Positions 46,071 to 53,803 of a DNA stretch of 64,000 nucleotides are shown piece by piece (position 1 is the first letter of the stretch; each line of letters begins with the position of its first letter). The stretch comes from Streptococcus mitis. GTDB lineage: Bacteria > Bacillota > Bacilli > Lactobacillales > Streptococcaceae. Below the pieces are notes generated by a model. The model searched no databases. It was not told the DNA's origin and saw only the letters and a program-made list of their open reading frames with translations. A program made the translations under genes and the position numbers. The stretch lies in NCBI RefSeq assembly GCF_001281025.1, contig NZ_CP012646.1, positions 277,001-341,000 on the forward strand, read 5' to 3'.

Positions 46071-47420
46071 TTACTCTTTGTTCAAAAATTGATCCAAATA
46101 ATAACGTAGATAACTTTTCTTGCCCGTAATCATCTGCAGACGACCTTCCACCCCATATCGAAGTTTTTCAGCCTGCTCCGAAGTTAGATTAGTCTCCACC
46201 TCGATTTTAAAGAAATTCCCTTTTTCAGTCTTGGTAGCTGTCGCATCAATACTTGTAATAGTAGAATCTAGGAAAATTTGATTCTTGGCATCATGAGTCG
46301 TAGTATAGCAAACAGAATCACCGACCTTGATTCTTGCTACATCCTTTGAACTAAGATAAGCTGTTAGTTTGGCTTTCCCTTCTTTTTCCAAGGACGGATA
46401 GAGTTGGGCTAGTAGAGTCCCCTCTGCTACCATGGTAGAATCACTGGTCTCAGGATTAAGATGAAGAACCCCATCCTCACTCGCCGTAATTTTCCCCTTG
46501 TCTAGAAGATTCCCCTGAACCTTCTTACCCGACTCTGCCTCCAAGATTTTCTGGTCTAGAAGGGTCAATTCCTGACCAACCTTTGCTAAGTGTTGGGATT
46601 TAAGGGACTCCAATTGACTGCTTAAGCCTGACGCATAGGCTTGCTGGGTACCTGAACCCGCATACTGGACACGGTAAGTAGCAAGACTGGATTCTAACTG
46701 AGAAAGCTGTGCTTCAACTTGCGCAACTGCCTGGAATTTAGCTTGGGGATTTTCCTCACTCTGAGACTTGTAGGACTGGTAGAGAGAGTAGGCTAGATTC
46801 TGACTGGCCAAGGAAGCACCTGTTTCAATAGCTGACTTAGCTGTCTGGTAATCGCGAATTTTAGCCTCTGTTTGGCTGATGAGGTTGCCGATTTCGACTT
46901 GGGTTTGGCTAGCTGCTGCATTCTGGGACGCGATGGTCTCGTTTTGTTGCGATGTACTAGCCCTAAGACTGCCTGCTTGACTGATGTAGTCGCGAAAGGT
47001 GGCTTGGTAGCCAAACTTATCCTCCTCTGGAAAGTAATCCGTCCCTTCTTGCAGGCTCTTTTGCAAATACTCCAATTGCTTTTTTTGATCCTTGAGCATG
47101 TCCAACTGACTGGCATAAGACTCCGCTTGGACACCCTCTGCCCCTTCCTGATATTGAACAAGAAGCTCCCCCTTCTTAACCAGCTTATTTTCTTCCAAAT
47201 GATTGACAAGAATACGATTGTTGCTAGTTGACTGGATATTTGCAAGGATACGGCTAGGTTCGATAGTAGCTCTAGTAGACAAACTCATCTCCTTCTCTGC
47301 AAATATTGCAAAGCCAAGTAAAAACACGAGCAGAAGGGACATGGGGACAATCACCCGACTGGAAAAATTATGGTAACGACGATTATAAAACTCCGCACTT
47401 TCTAAAAATTCTGGTTTCAT
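46071..47420 (-). CDS. comB: competence peptide transport accessory protein ComB
   Basis: 449 residues, HlyD-type membrane fusion protein that works with ComA. One N-terminal membrane helix ([21 protein letters not shown]), a long coiled-coil region (about 105-300), and a beta-barrel C-terminal part ([29 protein letters not shown]). It follows comA by 12 bases in the same operon. Confidence 0.96.
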   Translation of the reverse strand: MKPEFLESAEFYNRRYHNFSSRVIVPMSLLLVFLLGFAIFAEKEMSLSTRATIEPSRILANIQSTSNNRILVNHLEENKLVKKGELLVQYQEGAEGVQAESYASQLDMLKDQKKQLEYLQKSLQEGTDYFPEEDKFGYQATFRDYISQAGSLRASTSQQNETIASQNAAASQTQVEIGNLISQTEAKIRDYQTAKSAIETGASLASQNLAYSLYQSYKSQSEENPQAKFQAVAQVEAQLSQLESSLATYRVQYAGSGTQQAYASGLSSQLESLKSQHLAKVGQELTLLDQKILEAESGKKVQGNLLDKGKITASEDGVLHLNPETSDSTMVAEGTLLAQLYPSLEKEGKAKLTAYLSSKDVARIKVGDSVCYTTTHDAKNQIFLDSTITSIDATATKTEKGNFFKIEVETNLTSEQAEKLRYGVEGRLQMITGKKSYLRYYLDQFLNKE

Positions 47421-47432
47421 CCTCTCCTCTTT

Positions 47433-49586
47433 CTAGCTATTCACCAAATGGGCGTAAAAGCCACCCTGTGCAAGCAAATCAGTATGCTTTCCTTCTTCAA
47501 CAATCTTGCCCTGATCCAAGACAACAACCTTCTCTGTCCGCTCAGCAATGGTCAAGCGGTGAGCAATGAAAATCAAGGTCTTGTCTAAAGCCATAAGATT
47601 ATCGACAATTCGCTTCTCTGTCAGAATATCCAAACTGCTGGTCGCCTCATCCAAAATCAAGACCGGCGCATCTGTCAAGAGAGCACGCGCCAGAGCGATT
47701 CTCTGACGTTGACCACCTGAAATCCCTGCTCCATCCGAAGTCAATTCCGTCTGGTAATTCAGAGGCATGCGCTCGATATCCTCCCGAATCTCTGCCAATT
47801 CGACCGCCCGCAAGATATCCTCCTGAGTCGTCCCCTCCTTGGCTCCCAAAAGAAGATTGTCCAAAATCGTTCCGTTAAAGACATAGGGCTGTTGAGGCAG
47901 ATAGTTGATATACTGGCGCAGGGCTTTTTTATCAATCTGATTGAGATTGACACCACCCAGACTAATCTCTCCCTGACTTGGATCATAAAAATTAACCATC
48001 ATCTTGGCCAATGTCGTCTTACCTGACCCTGAAATCCCCACAAAAGCCACCTTAGACCCTTGGGGAATGGTCAAATTGATATCCGACAAGACATCTCGAC
48101 CATAGCCATACTTGTAGGAAACCTGCTTGAAGGTCATCTCTCCCTTCATCAAGCTCAGATCCTCAACTGTTTTCTTCTCCTCAAACTCAGAAGCTACCAG
48201 ATAAACCTCATTCAGACGGTTATTGGCAACCTGCGCTGTCTGAAGCTTGGTTTGCAGATTGATGATATTTTCCAAAGGATTGGTAAAGTAAACAAGCAAG
48301 GTATTATAGGTAATCAACTGCCCCAAACTCATCTTGCCATCCATGACCAGAACAGCTCCCATCCAGAGAATGCCGACATTGAGTAAGAGATGGGCAACTT
48401 TTTTCAGAGCCTTTTGCTGACTCTCTGCCCGACTATAGGTAAAGGATTTCTTCAGATAATCCACAAATTCCTTGTCAATTTTTTGGTAACGCTGACTTTC
48501 ACTGGTCAAGGACTTGATAGTCTCAATACCGTTGATGTCCTCAATGATAGAAGAAGACAGAACCGCATTGGCTTCCATGGTATCCCGATTCATCTTTTCA
48601 AACGGCTTCATAAAAGCAAAGATAATCACTGTGTAGATAGGTAGTGCCAATAAGGTCATGAAAAAGAGATTGGTATTTTGCGAAAATAAAACAAGGGAAA
48701 TAATGACAACCGTTGACACATCTAGGAAAATCGAAAGAATGGTCGAAGCCAGCGCATCGATGATACTATTAGCATCCGTGAAACGAGACACGATTTCCCC
48801 TGTCCTGCGTGTCGCAAAAAAGGACATAGGCAGGTGAAAAACATGCTTGATATAGGACAAAATCACATCAATAGACAAGCGTTGCCCCAAAACAAGTAAG
48901 AGATACTCCTGAGCATAAGACAAGATCTGCTGGAGAATATAAACAATGACCAAACCAATAGAAATAATCCCCAGCGTCGAACGCATCTGATCTGGCACAT
49001 AGGTATCAATGATAGACTGCAGATAATAAGAACCCACAATGTTAATCAAGGTCACCAAGAGGGTCGCCAAAACGATATTAGCAATCAAGCCACGCTGCTT
49101 CACTAATATAGGGATAAAAGAGAGCAGACCATTCTTTTGATCCTTATGAGGCTTATAGTCTGGACTCGGTGCCATAAAAAGAGTCACTCCTGTCCATTCT
49201 TCCGCAAAACGCTCACGTGGCAGTTTAGTCAACTTCACCCCAGGATCTGGATCAGCAATATGAATGCTATCCTTATCCTGCCCAGTCACCACATAGTAGT
49301 GGAGCAATTTCCCTTCCTTAAGCACATGAGCAACAAAAGGAAAAGTCAAATCTGGCAAGTCAAAGAGCGTCATATCCGCCTTAATGGCCCGCGTCTCAAA
49401 ACCAATCTCCTCTGCCACCTTGACCAAGCCCAAAGCCGTCGTCCCATCCATGGTCGTCTTGGCCAATTCTCGTAAGTGTGCCAAAGAATAATAGCTACCA
49501 TAGTAGCCAAAAACCATGGCTAATGAAGCTACACCGCAGTCCATCTGATCCACCTGCGGACGATAGTGACGTTTCCCAAATTTCAT
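47433..49586 (-). CDS. comA: competence peptide processing ABC exporter ComA
   Basis: 717 residues from the ATG at 49586 (AAAGGAG upstream). N-terminal C39 peptidase (DQMDCGVASLAMVFGYYG, Cys17; a His in KLLHYYVV; Asp in IADPD) cleaves after double-glycine leaders; then a six-helix membrane domain and an ABC ATPase (VAFVGISGSGKTTLAKMMV, ISGGQRQRIALARALL, VLILDEATSSLD). Exports CSP in competence, and in pneumococcus ComAB also exports bacteriocin-type peptides. The expression signal is a ComE box upstream of a RUP. Confidence 0.97.
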   Translation of the reverse strand: MKFGKRHYRPQVDQMDCGVASLAMVFGYYGSYYSLAHLRELAKTTMDGTTALGLVKVAEEIGFETRAIKADMTLFDLPDLTFPFVAHVLKEGKLLHYYVVTGQDKDSIHIADPDPGVKLTKLPRERFAEEWTGVTLFMAPSPDYKPHKDQKNGLLSFIPILVKQRGLIANIVLATLLVTLINIVGSYYLQSIIDTYVPDQMRSTLGIISIGLVIVYILQQILSYAQEYLLLVLGQRLSIDVILSYIKHVFHLPMSFFATRRTGEIVSRFTDANSIIDALASTILSIFLDVSTVVIISLVLFSQNTNLFFMTLLALPIYTVIIFAFMKPFEKMNRDTMEANAVLSSSIIEDINGIETIKSLTSESQRYQKIDKEFVDYLKKSFTYSRAESQQKALKKVAHLLLNVGILWMGAVLVMDGKMSLGQLITYNTLLVYFTNPLENIINLQTKLQTAQVANNRLNEVYLVASEFEEKKTVEDLSLMKGEMTFKQVSYKYGYGRDVLSDINLTIPQGSKVAFVGISGSGKTTLAKMMVNFYDPSQGEISLGGVNLNQIDKKALRQYINYLPQQPYVFNGTILDNLLLGAKEGTTQEDILRAVELAEIREDIERMPLNYQTELTSDGAGISGGQRQRIALARALLTDAPVLILDEATSSLDILTEKRIVDNLMALDKTLIFIAHRLTIAERTEKVVVLDQGKIVEEGKHTDLLAQGGFYAHLVNS

Positions 49587-49606
49587 ATTCATCTCCTTTT
49601 TCCTAA

Positions 49607-49755
49607 TACTCAATGAAAATCAAAGAGCAAACTAGGAAACTAGCCGCAGGTTGCTCAAAACACTGTTTTGAGGTTGCAGATAGAACTGACGAAGTCAGTA
49701 ACATCTATACGGCAAGGCGACGTTGACGTGGTTTGAATTTGATTTTCGAAGAGTA
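49607..49755. repeat. RUP element, medium form, in the comA 5' region
   Basis: RUP ends as in the other copies; 149 bp with one internal ~46-bp module. It lies between the ComE-dependent promoter and the comA start, so it is transcribed as part of the comA leader. Confidence 0.87.
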
Positions 49756-49814
49756 TAAACTCATCTGATAACAACTATCTTACCCCAATCCCCAAACAAA
49801 AACTGGACTTCCTC

Positions 49815-49844
49815 CCCAAATGCCCCTATCTCCCTCCCAACTGC
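49815..49844 (-). promoter_or_regulatory. ComE binding site of comAB
   Basis: Two direct 9-mers, GCAGTTGGG and GCATTTGGG, 12 bases apart on the minus strand, matching the ComE box spacing (nCAnTTnnG, 12, nCAnTTnnG). A TAAGAT -10 follows at a suitable distance. Confidence 0.75.
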
Positions 49845-49851
49845 ACTTTTT

Positions 49852-49886
49852 GGATAAAAAAATAGGCAGAACAAACGTCCTACCTA
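49852..49886 (-). terminator. terminator of the bacteriocin operon
   Basis: TAGGTAGGAC and GTTCTGCCTA arms (two wobble pairs), loop GTTT, then a run of seven T on the minus strand. Confidence 0.75.
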
Positions 49887-49969
49887 CTAAAAATATGGTA
49901 TGAAAGGAAATTGATGTTTTACTGTCATCCTAGGCAATCTTGGAACAAATAAATCATTGATAGTAACAT

Positions 49970-50083
49970 TTACGACATCCTATTTATTACTACAATTTCT
50001 AATGTCCCTGCTATTTCTAAGCCACCTCTGGTATGACCTATTCCTAGTCAGAATAGATAACACCGTTCTAAATTACGATTCAT
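49970..50083 (-). pseudogene. possible remnant of a small peptide gene
   Basis: AAAGGAG precedes an ATG at 50083; 11 codons (MNRNLERCYLF) run to a TGA, after which the same frame stays open for 25 codons (starting LGIGHTRGGLEIAG) to a TAA. It is the last element before the bacteriocin operon terminator. Either an 11-codon ORF or a broken small gene; weak evidence. Confidence 0.25.
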
Positions 50084-50171
50084 AGTTACTCCTTTTAAAT
50101 TTCAATGTGATGCATTCTTAGATTCTACCCTAACCATTTTCAGTGCAGACTAACAAGTCATTCTTAACTGC

Positions 50172-50351
50172 TCACTCTACTTGCTTTTTATTGACCTTAT
50201 ATCCTAGATAAAAGAGCCCAAATAAAACAGGGTAAATTTCTGGATAAAATAGGGTATTGATTGGATTTTTCAAAATCAAATACGTTGTGATGTAGATTAT
50301 GAGCGATACGGTAAAATAACCCTCAGCAAAACCTAATAAAAATGTTTTCAT
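50172..50351 (-). CDS. small membrane protein, possible bacteriocin immunity
   Basis: 59 residues: MKTFLLGFAEGYFTVSLIIY start and a C-terminal GYKVNKKQVE. Two hydrophobic helices and a basic tail. TAGGAG is 7 bases upstream of the ATG. It sits after the two bacteriocin peptides, the usual place for immunity genes, but no family is recognised. Confidence 0.6.
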   Translation of the reverse strand: MKTFLLGFAEGYFTVSLIIYITTYLILKNPINTLFYPEIYPVLFGLFYLGYKVNKKQVE

Positions 50352-50431
50352 GTTAGACTCCTATTTACCTGATAAGAAATGGCGGAAAGTTCTGCCATTC
50401 ACATGCACAAAATCCCTTTGATTCAGATTCA

Positions 50432-50647
50432 TCATTTATATCTTTGATTATTTTTTGACAAATCTTTGCGAAAAATACCAAAATATCCTGCGAAAAGCAA
50501 ACCAACCAAAGTCCATTGCCAATTAAAGGATACTAACGAACCTGTACGAATCACATGAAGCGCGACATTAAGAGTTATTCCCAACAAAGGAAATATCGTG
50601 GCTAGTTTAGGTAACAATGTATTGAGATTAAGGTTGCGATTATTCAT
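50432..50647 (-). CDS. small membrane protein, possible bacteriocin immunity
   Basis: 71 residues with two predicted membrane helices (about 15-32 and 42-58) and a Lys/Arg/Asn-rich C-terminus (FRKDLSKNNQRYK). It starts 3 bases after the stop of the second double-glycine peptide, so translation is likely coupled. Immunity is inferred from position, size and topology. Confidence 0.65.
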   Translation of the reverse strand: MNNRNLNLNTLLPKLATIFPLLGITLNVALHVIRTGSLVSFNWQWTLVGLLFAGYFGIFRKDLSKNNQRYK

Positions 50648-50650
50648 TAT

Positions 50651-50806
50651 CTAACGCCCACGACGAGCCAAATCTGAACCAAATGTGTAACCAGCCCCAA
50701 ATGCGCCAAATGCAATAGCACTTAGGCCAAATATAATCGAAATAGGTTCAATTCCTCCTTCAATTACTTGCAAATCTTTCTCATCAACTACTTGAAATTT
50801 ATCCAT
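50651..50806 (-). CDS. double-glycine bacteriocin-like peptide (51 aa)
   Basis: 51 codons. Leader MDKFQVVDEKDLQVIEGG (18 residues) with the classic conserved Leu, Val/Ile and Gly-Gly cleavage site; mature part of 33 residues starting IEPISIIFGLSAIAFGAFGA and ending RRGR. GYTFG is a GxxxG motif of two-peptide (class IIb) bacteriocins. AAAGGAG lies 7 bases before the ATG. Its start overlaps the end of the 68-aa gene by 8 bases. Confidence 0.8.
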   Translation of the reverse strand: MDKFQVVDEKDLQVIEGGIEPISIIFGLSAIAFGAFGAGYTFGSDLARRGR

Positions 50807-51005
50807 TCTTTTCTCCTTTACTTCTATATAATAAAATGAATACCATTAAAAACAATGAAATTGTTGGTATATTAAAATCATCAAACCATGTAGGTAAGGG
50901 TAGCTTATTCACATCAGCTACCAACCTGATAATTGTATAAGATATTGAACTAAGTAATACCATAAGCTCAGGCCAAATCTTCAACATTAATTTAACAAAT
51001 TTCAT
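50799..51005 (-). CDS. small membrane protein between the two bacteriocin peptides
   Basis: 68 residues with two hydrophobic segments (about 10-30 and 46-61) and a polar RSKGEKNG tail. No strong ribosome binding site; it starts 14 bases after the first peptide's stop codon and overlaps the start of the second peptide gene, which fits coupled translation. Candidate immunity protein for the first peptide. Confidence 0.65.
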   Translation of the reverse strand: MKFVKLMLKIWPELMVLLSSISYTIIRLVADVNKLPLPTWFDDFNIPTISLFLMVFILLYRSKGEKNG

Positions 51006-51019
51006 ATATATCTACAAAA

Positions 51020-51217
51020 TTATGGTCGATTAGCATAATATCCTGCAGCTATACCCGCACCTGCTGAAACTGTAGCAAGCGCAGCTACACCTCCAATTAA
51101 TTTCCAACCAATAACTACACCACCAATAATAATTGGTGCAATTCCTCCATCTACATTCATCAACTCTTCTTCTGTAAGAGCTACAAAGTTCTGTTCCATT
51201 TTGTCAAAATTTGTCAT
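51020..51217 (-). CDS. double-glycine bacteriocin-like peptide (65 aa)
   Basis: 65 residues. Leader of 25 residues ending LTEEELMNVDGG, a textbook double-glycine leader, and a 40-residue mature peptide, IAPIIIGGVVIGWKLIGG onward, rich in Gly, Ala, Ile and Val with GIAAG (GxxxG). AAAGGAG lies 8 bases before the ATG. It is first of the operon and probably forms a two-peptide bacteriocin with the 51-aa peptide. ComA next door has the right peptidase domain to process it. Confidence 0.85.
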   Translation of the reverse strand: MTNFDKMEQNFVALTEEELMNVDGGIAPIIIGGVVIGWKLIGGVAALATVSAGAGIAAGYYANRP

Positions 51218-51302
51218 CTTTTTTCTCCTTTATTTCTATTTTTTAGTTTACGATTTCTGGCTCTTAAACCATTTTAAAAACCAGAATAGATAAATTACTG
51301 AA

Positions 51303-51330
51303 TTCCTTTTCGTCTCACTTATCTATTTGA
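51303..51330 (-). repeat. 28-bp direct repeat, copy B
   Basis: 25 of 28 bases match the copy at 51426-51453 (shared core AATAGATAAGT and GAAAAGGAA). It lies upstream of the first bacteriocin gene. Confidence 0.8.
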
Positions 51331-51362
51331 GAAGTGATTTAAAATGAACAGGTAGATCTCAT

Positions 51363-51413
51363 TTATTTTAAATACCATTTGATAAACCATGGCAATAAGA
51401 TTGGTAAATACAT
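51363..51413 (-). CDS. 16-residue hydrophobic peptide, possible signal peptide
   Basis: MYLPILLPWFIKWYLK, ATG at 51413 with AAGGAAGGAG upstream. Very hydrophobic, aromatic, with two Pro and two Lys and no leader. It lies between a two-component system and the bacteriocin operon, a place where a pheromone or small leader peptide would be expected. No known family; could be a chance ORF, but the ribosome binding site and the duplicated 28-bp upstream segment make it worth noting. Confidence 0.4.
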   Translation of the reverse strand: MYLPILLPWFIKWYLK

Positions 51414-51425
51414 CGCGTAGTCTCC

Positions 51426-51453
51426 TTCCTTTTCCTCTTACTTATCTATTCGA
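51426..51453 (-). repeat. 28-bp direct repeat, copy A
   Basis: Contains AATAGATAAGT and GAAAAGGAA and leads into the ribosome binding site of the 16-residue peptide gene. The second copy is 123 bp downstream at 51303-51330. Confidence 0.8.
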
Positions 51454-51462
51454 AAAAAAGTC

Positions 51463-51502
51463 AAAAAAATAAGAATATCAGAAAATTTTCCGACATTCTT
51501 AT
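51463..51502 (-). terminator. terminator of the LytTR two-component operon
   Basis: A 17-bp stem with two wobble pairs (ATAAGAATGTCGGAAAA and TTTTCTGATATTCTTAT) followed by seven T on the minus strand. Confidence 0.8.
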
Positions 51503-51530
51503 TGATAAACTCATCCAAGTCTAACAGATA

Positions 51531-52262
51531 TTAGGCATTGAGATGTTTTTTAAGGGTTCTTCTGGCTGTTCGTGATACGGGGAAGTGCAAGCCTTCTAAC
51601 AAGGTCACTTCTGTGGCAGTCATCTCTTCAATGGCCTGTAAACTGACTAAAGTATTGCGATTGGCATAGACAAAGTAATCTTTTTCAGCCTTGGCAGCGA
51701 TATCCTTAAGACTGCCGTAAATGGTCTTGATAGAATGATTGGCATAATAGACCTTGATACGATGGGATTCCACTGAGGTTTCAAAGGCTAAAATCTCATG
51801 GTAGGGCAGAGTAAAGCCCCGTCTTCCCTCAAAACTATAGGTGAAGAGACGCATATTTTCCCTCTTGTCCACTGCCAGTACATAGTCCAGACAGCGCTCC
51901 AACTGATGACGGTAATCTTCCTCTGGCTGATCCTTGGAAATAAAATCCAAGGCAGACAAGTGATAGCGAAAAGCTAGAGGCAAGGCCTCCGAGTGCGTGG
52001 ACACAAAGACAATGCTTGTAAAAGGATCCCGCTCCCGAACCTGTTGAGCAACCTGAAAGCCCCGTTCACGCTCTCCATCAATCTCTAAATCCAATAAATA
52101 GAGTTGATAATGGTCAAAATACTGAGCATACTTTTCAACATCTCCATAGTTTTTAGCAATATCAATTTCCAATCTTAAATTGCGAGAGCGACCAATATCT
52201 AGTAAAGTCTGCTCTATCCGTCCTTGCTGGACTCTATCGTCTTCCAAAACTAAAATTCTCAT
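51531..52262 (-). CDS. LytTR-family response regulator (ComE/BlpR type)
   Basis: 243 residues. Receiver domain with LVLEDD and phosphoacceptor Asp58 (YQLYLLDLEIDG), then a LytTR DNA-binding domain from about residue 140 (LPYHEILAFETSVESHRIKVY, FVYANRNTLVSLQAIEE, HFPVSRTARRTLKKHL). Regulators of this kind bind paired direct repeats and control bacteriocin or competence genes. It overlaps the kinase gene by 4 bases. Distinct from ComE and BlpR themselves as far as I can tell. Confidence 0.88.
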   Translation of the reverse strand: MRILVLEDDRVQQGRIEQTLLDIGRSRNLRLEIDIAKNYGDVEKYAQYFDHYQLYLLDLEIDGERERGFQVAQQVRERDPFTSIVFVSTHSEALPLAFRYHLSALDFISKDQPEEDYRHQLERCLDYVLAVDKRENMRLFTYSFEGRRGFTLPYHEILAFETSVESHRIKVYYANHSIKTIYGSLKDIAAKAEKDYFVYANRNTLVSLQAIEEMTATEVTLLEGLHFPVSRTARRTLKKHLNA

Positions 52263-53605
52263 TCCTCTCCCCCTCGTTTCTCATCCTTAAATGGCAATTC
52301 TAAATCTTGTCTAAAAGTCGTCTCTCCTAGCTGGGTATCTAAGTTTAAATCATAATGAAAAACCATGTCCTCTAAGGTCGCTAAGCCCAGTCCACTGTGG
52401 TTTCCCTTGGTCGAATACCCCTTTTGACTGAGAATGCTGGGATTCAGTTCTTCTTTCTTACGAGTGTTTTCAATGATAAAACGGACACTCCTATCACTTG
52501 CCAACAAAGCAACCCGAATCTGCGGATTTTCTGCCTCACTGGCTGCCTCTAAGGCATTGGTCGTGAGGATAGAGAGGATACGGATAGCCTCCAACATCGG
52601 CAAAGCCAGCTCTTCTACGACCCCCACCGTCTCCAAACTAAAATGAATTCCTTGCTTATCTGCCACAATCATGGCTTTTGCCAAGGTATTTCGAATGGCT
52701 ATATCATGGATATTGTGGAGATTAAAAGCTGTGTAATCTGCCTTCCTCAGCTTTTCATTGGTCTTTAGAAAGACATCTTGATAAATGGTAGACACCTCAG
52801 CCATATCTTGATTAGCTATAGCAGGCTCCATACTGGCGACAATTCCCGCAAAATCATGACGGAAACCTCGAACCTCATCATAGAGATGACCCAGCTTGTC
52901 CACCATCCCTTGCAAGGAACGATTTTCTTCTTCCTGTCTCTGAATGGTTTGCTCATCACGATAAACCTGCTCTAAGTGTCTGATATAAAAGAGCCAGGAG
53001 AAAAAGAGAATGAAAATCAGGAGAGAAATGGTCGTGTCAAAGCGAACGTAAAAAGAACTATTTCTATTGGTCATGAACGAAGAGAATATCCTAAATCCAG
53101 TCAGAGGTAGGATAATGAAAAAACTCTTACGATAGTGGGTTTTAAAAGTATCTGAAAAGAATAAATCCAAATCCAAAGACCAACGCTTCATAATTTTACA
53201 ACATAGAAAGATTGATAATAAATCAAATATAGATATATATAAAGTAGAAAACGAATCTACGAAACAACAATGCTCACCAGATAATACACGAATCCAAATT
53301 GTCAAAAATAAATAACGAATACTTTGAAAGAAGAGAAAAAGATACAGAGAAAGAAAAAGAGATTCCCCTTTTCCCTTGTGCAATACTAATAAAAAAATAC
53401 AGTAAAAGTAGATAAGAACTCCTATATGAAATAATTCTCCAAATGTTTGACGAGCAGATAAACTAATTAAAAATATAAGTATCCAATAACGTTTTTTATA
53501 AAATTCTGGGGAAATTTGAGCGCCCAAATAAATAGTAGGCACCATGGTTGAAACGACTACCAACAGAATATATAGCACAGAAACTAAGAATTCTAAAATA
53601 ATCAT
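52259..53605 (-). CDS. HPK10-type histidine kinase (ComD/BlpH/AgrC-like)
   Basis: 448 residues. The N-terminal half is a polytopic peptide-sensor region of about 6-7 membrane segments (residues 1-215). A coiled linker leads to the phosphoacceptor segment VRGFRHDFAGIVASM; the ATPase part has an Asn in LTTNALEAASEAEN and GNHSGLGLATLEDM. Architecture is that of peptide-pheromone receptors. No double-glycine pheromone gene was found next to it, so the signal is unknown. Confidence 0.87.
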   Translation of the reverse strand: MIILEFLVSVLYILLVVVSTMVPTIYLGAQISPEFYKKRYWILIFLISLSARQTFGELFHIGVLIYFYCIFLLVLHKGKGESLFLSLYLFLFFQSIRYLFLTIWIRVLSGEHCCFVDSFSTLYISIFDLLSIFLCCKIMKRWSLDLDLFFSDTFKTHYRKSFFIILPLTGFRIFSSFMTNRNSSFYVRFDTTISLLIFILFFSWLFYIRHLEQVYRDEQTIQRQEEENRSLQGMVDKLGHLYDEVRGFRHDFAGIVASMEPAIANQDMAEVSTIYQDVFLKTNEKLRKADYTAFNLHNIHDIAIRNTLAKAMIVADKQGIHFSLETVGVVEELALPMLEAIRILSILTTNALEAASEAENPQIRVALLASDRSVRFIIENTRKKEELNPSILSQKGYSTKGNHSGLGLATLEDMVFHYDLNLDTQLGETTFRQDLELPFKDEKRGGEE

Positions 53606-53803
53606 AGAATAAAACGACTCCTAATTTATTTAAGCGAAATAATATTTATCTCCCCGATACAACTCTCTAGTTTTTCATACTTTCTGAAAAACGATACATC
53701 TACAAAAGGCCCTAGTTTCTTTTAAATACAAGAAATCTAAAGCCTCTTGAAAATGATTTGCACGTTTTATTTTTTATATTCGTTGTGAAGATTGCTTATC
53801 TAT

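Noticed and set aside
45901..46071. 57-residue N-terminal extension of purC
   Set aside because: The extension crosses the promoter and PurBox-like site and includes the comAB terminator; the family begins at the ATG at 45900.
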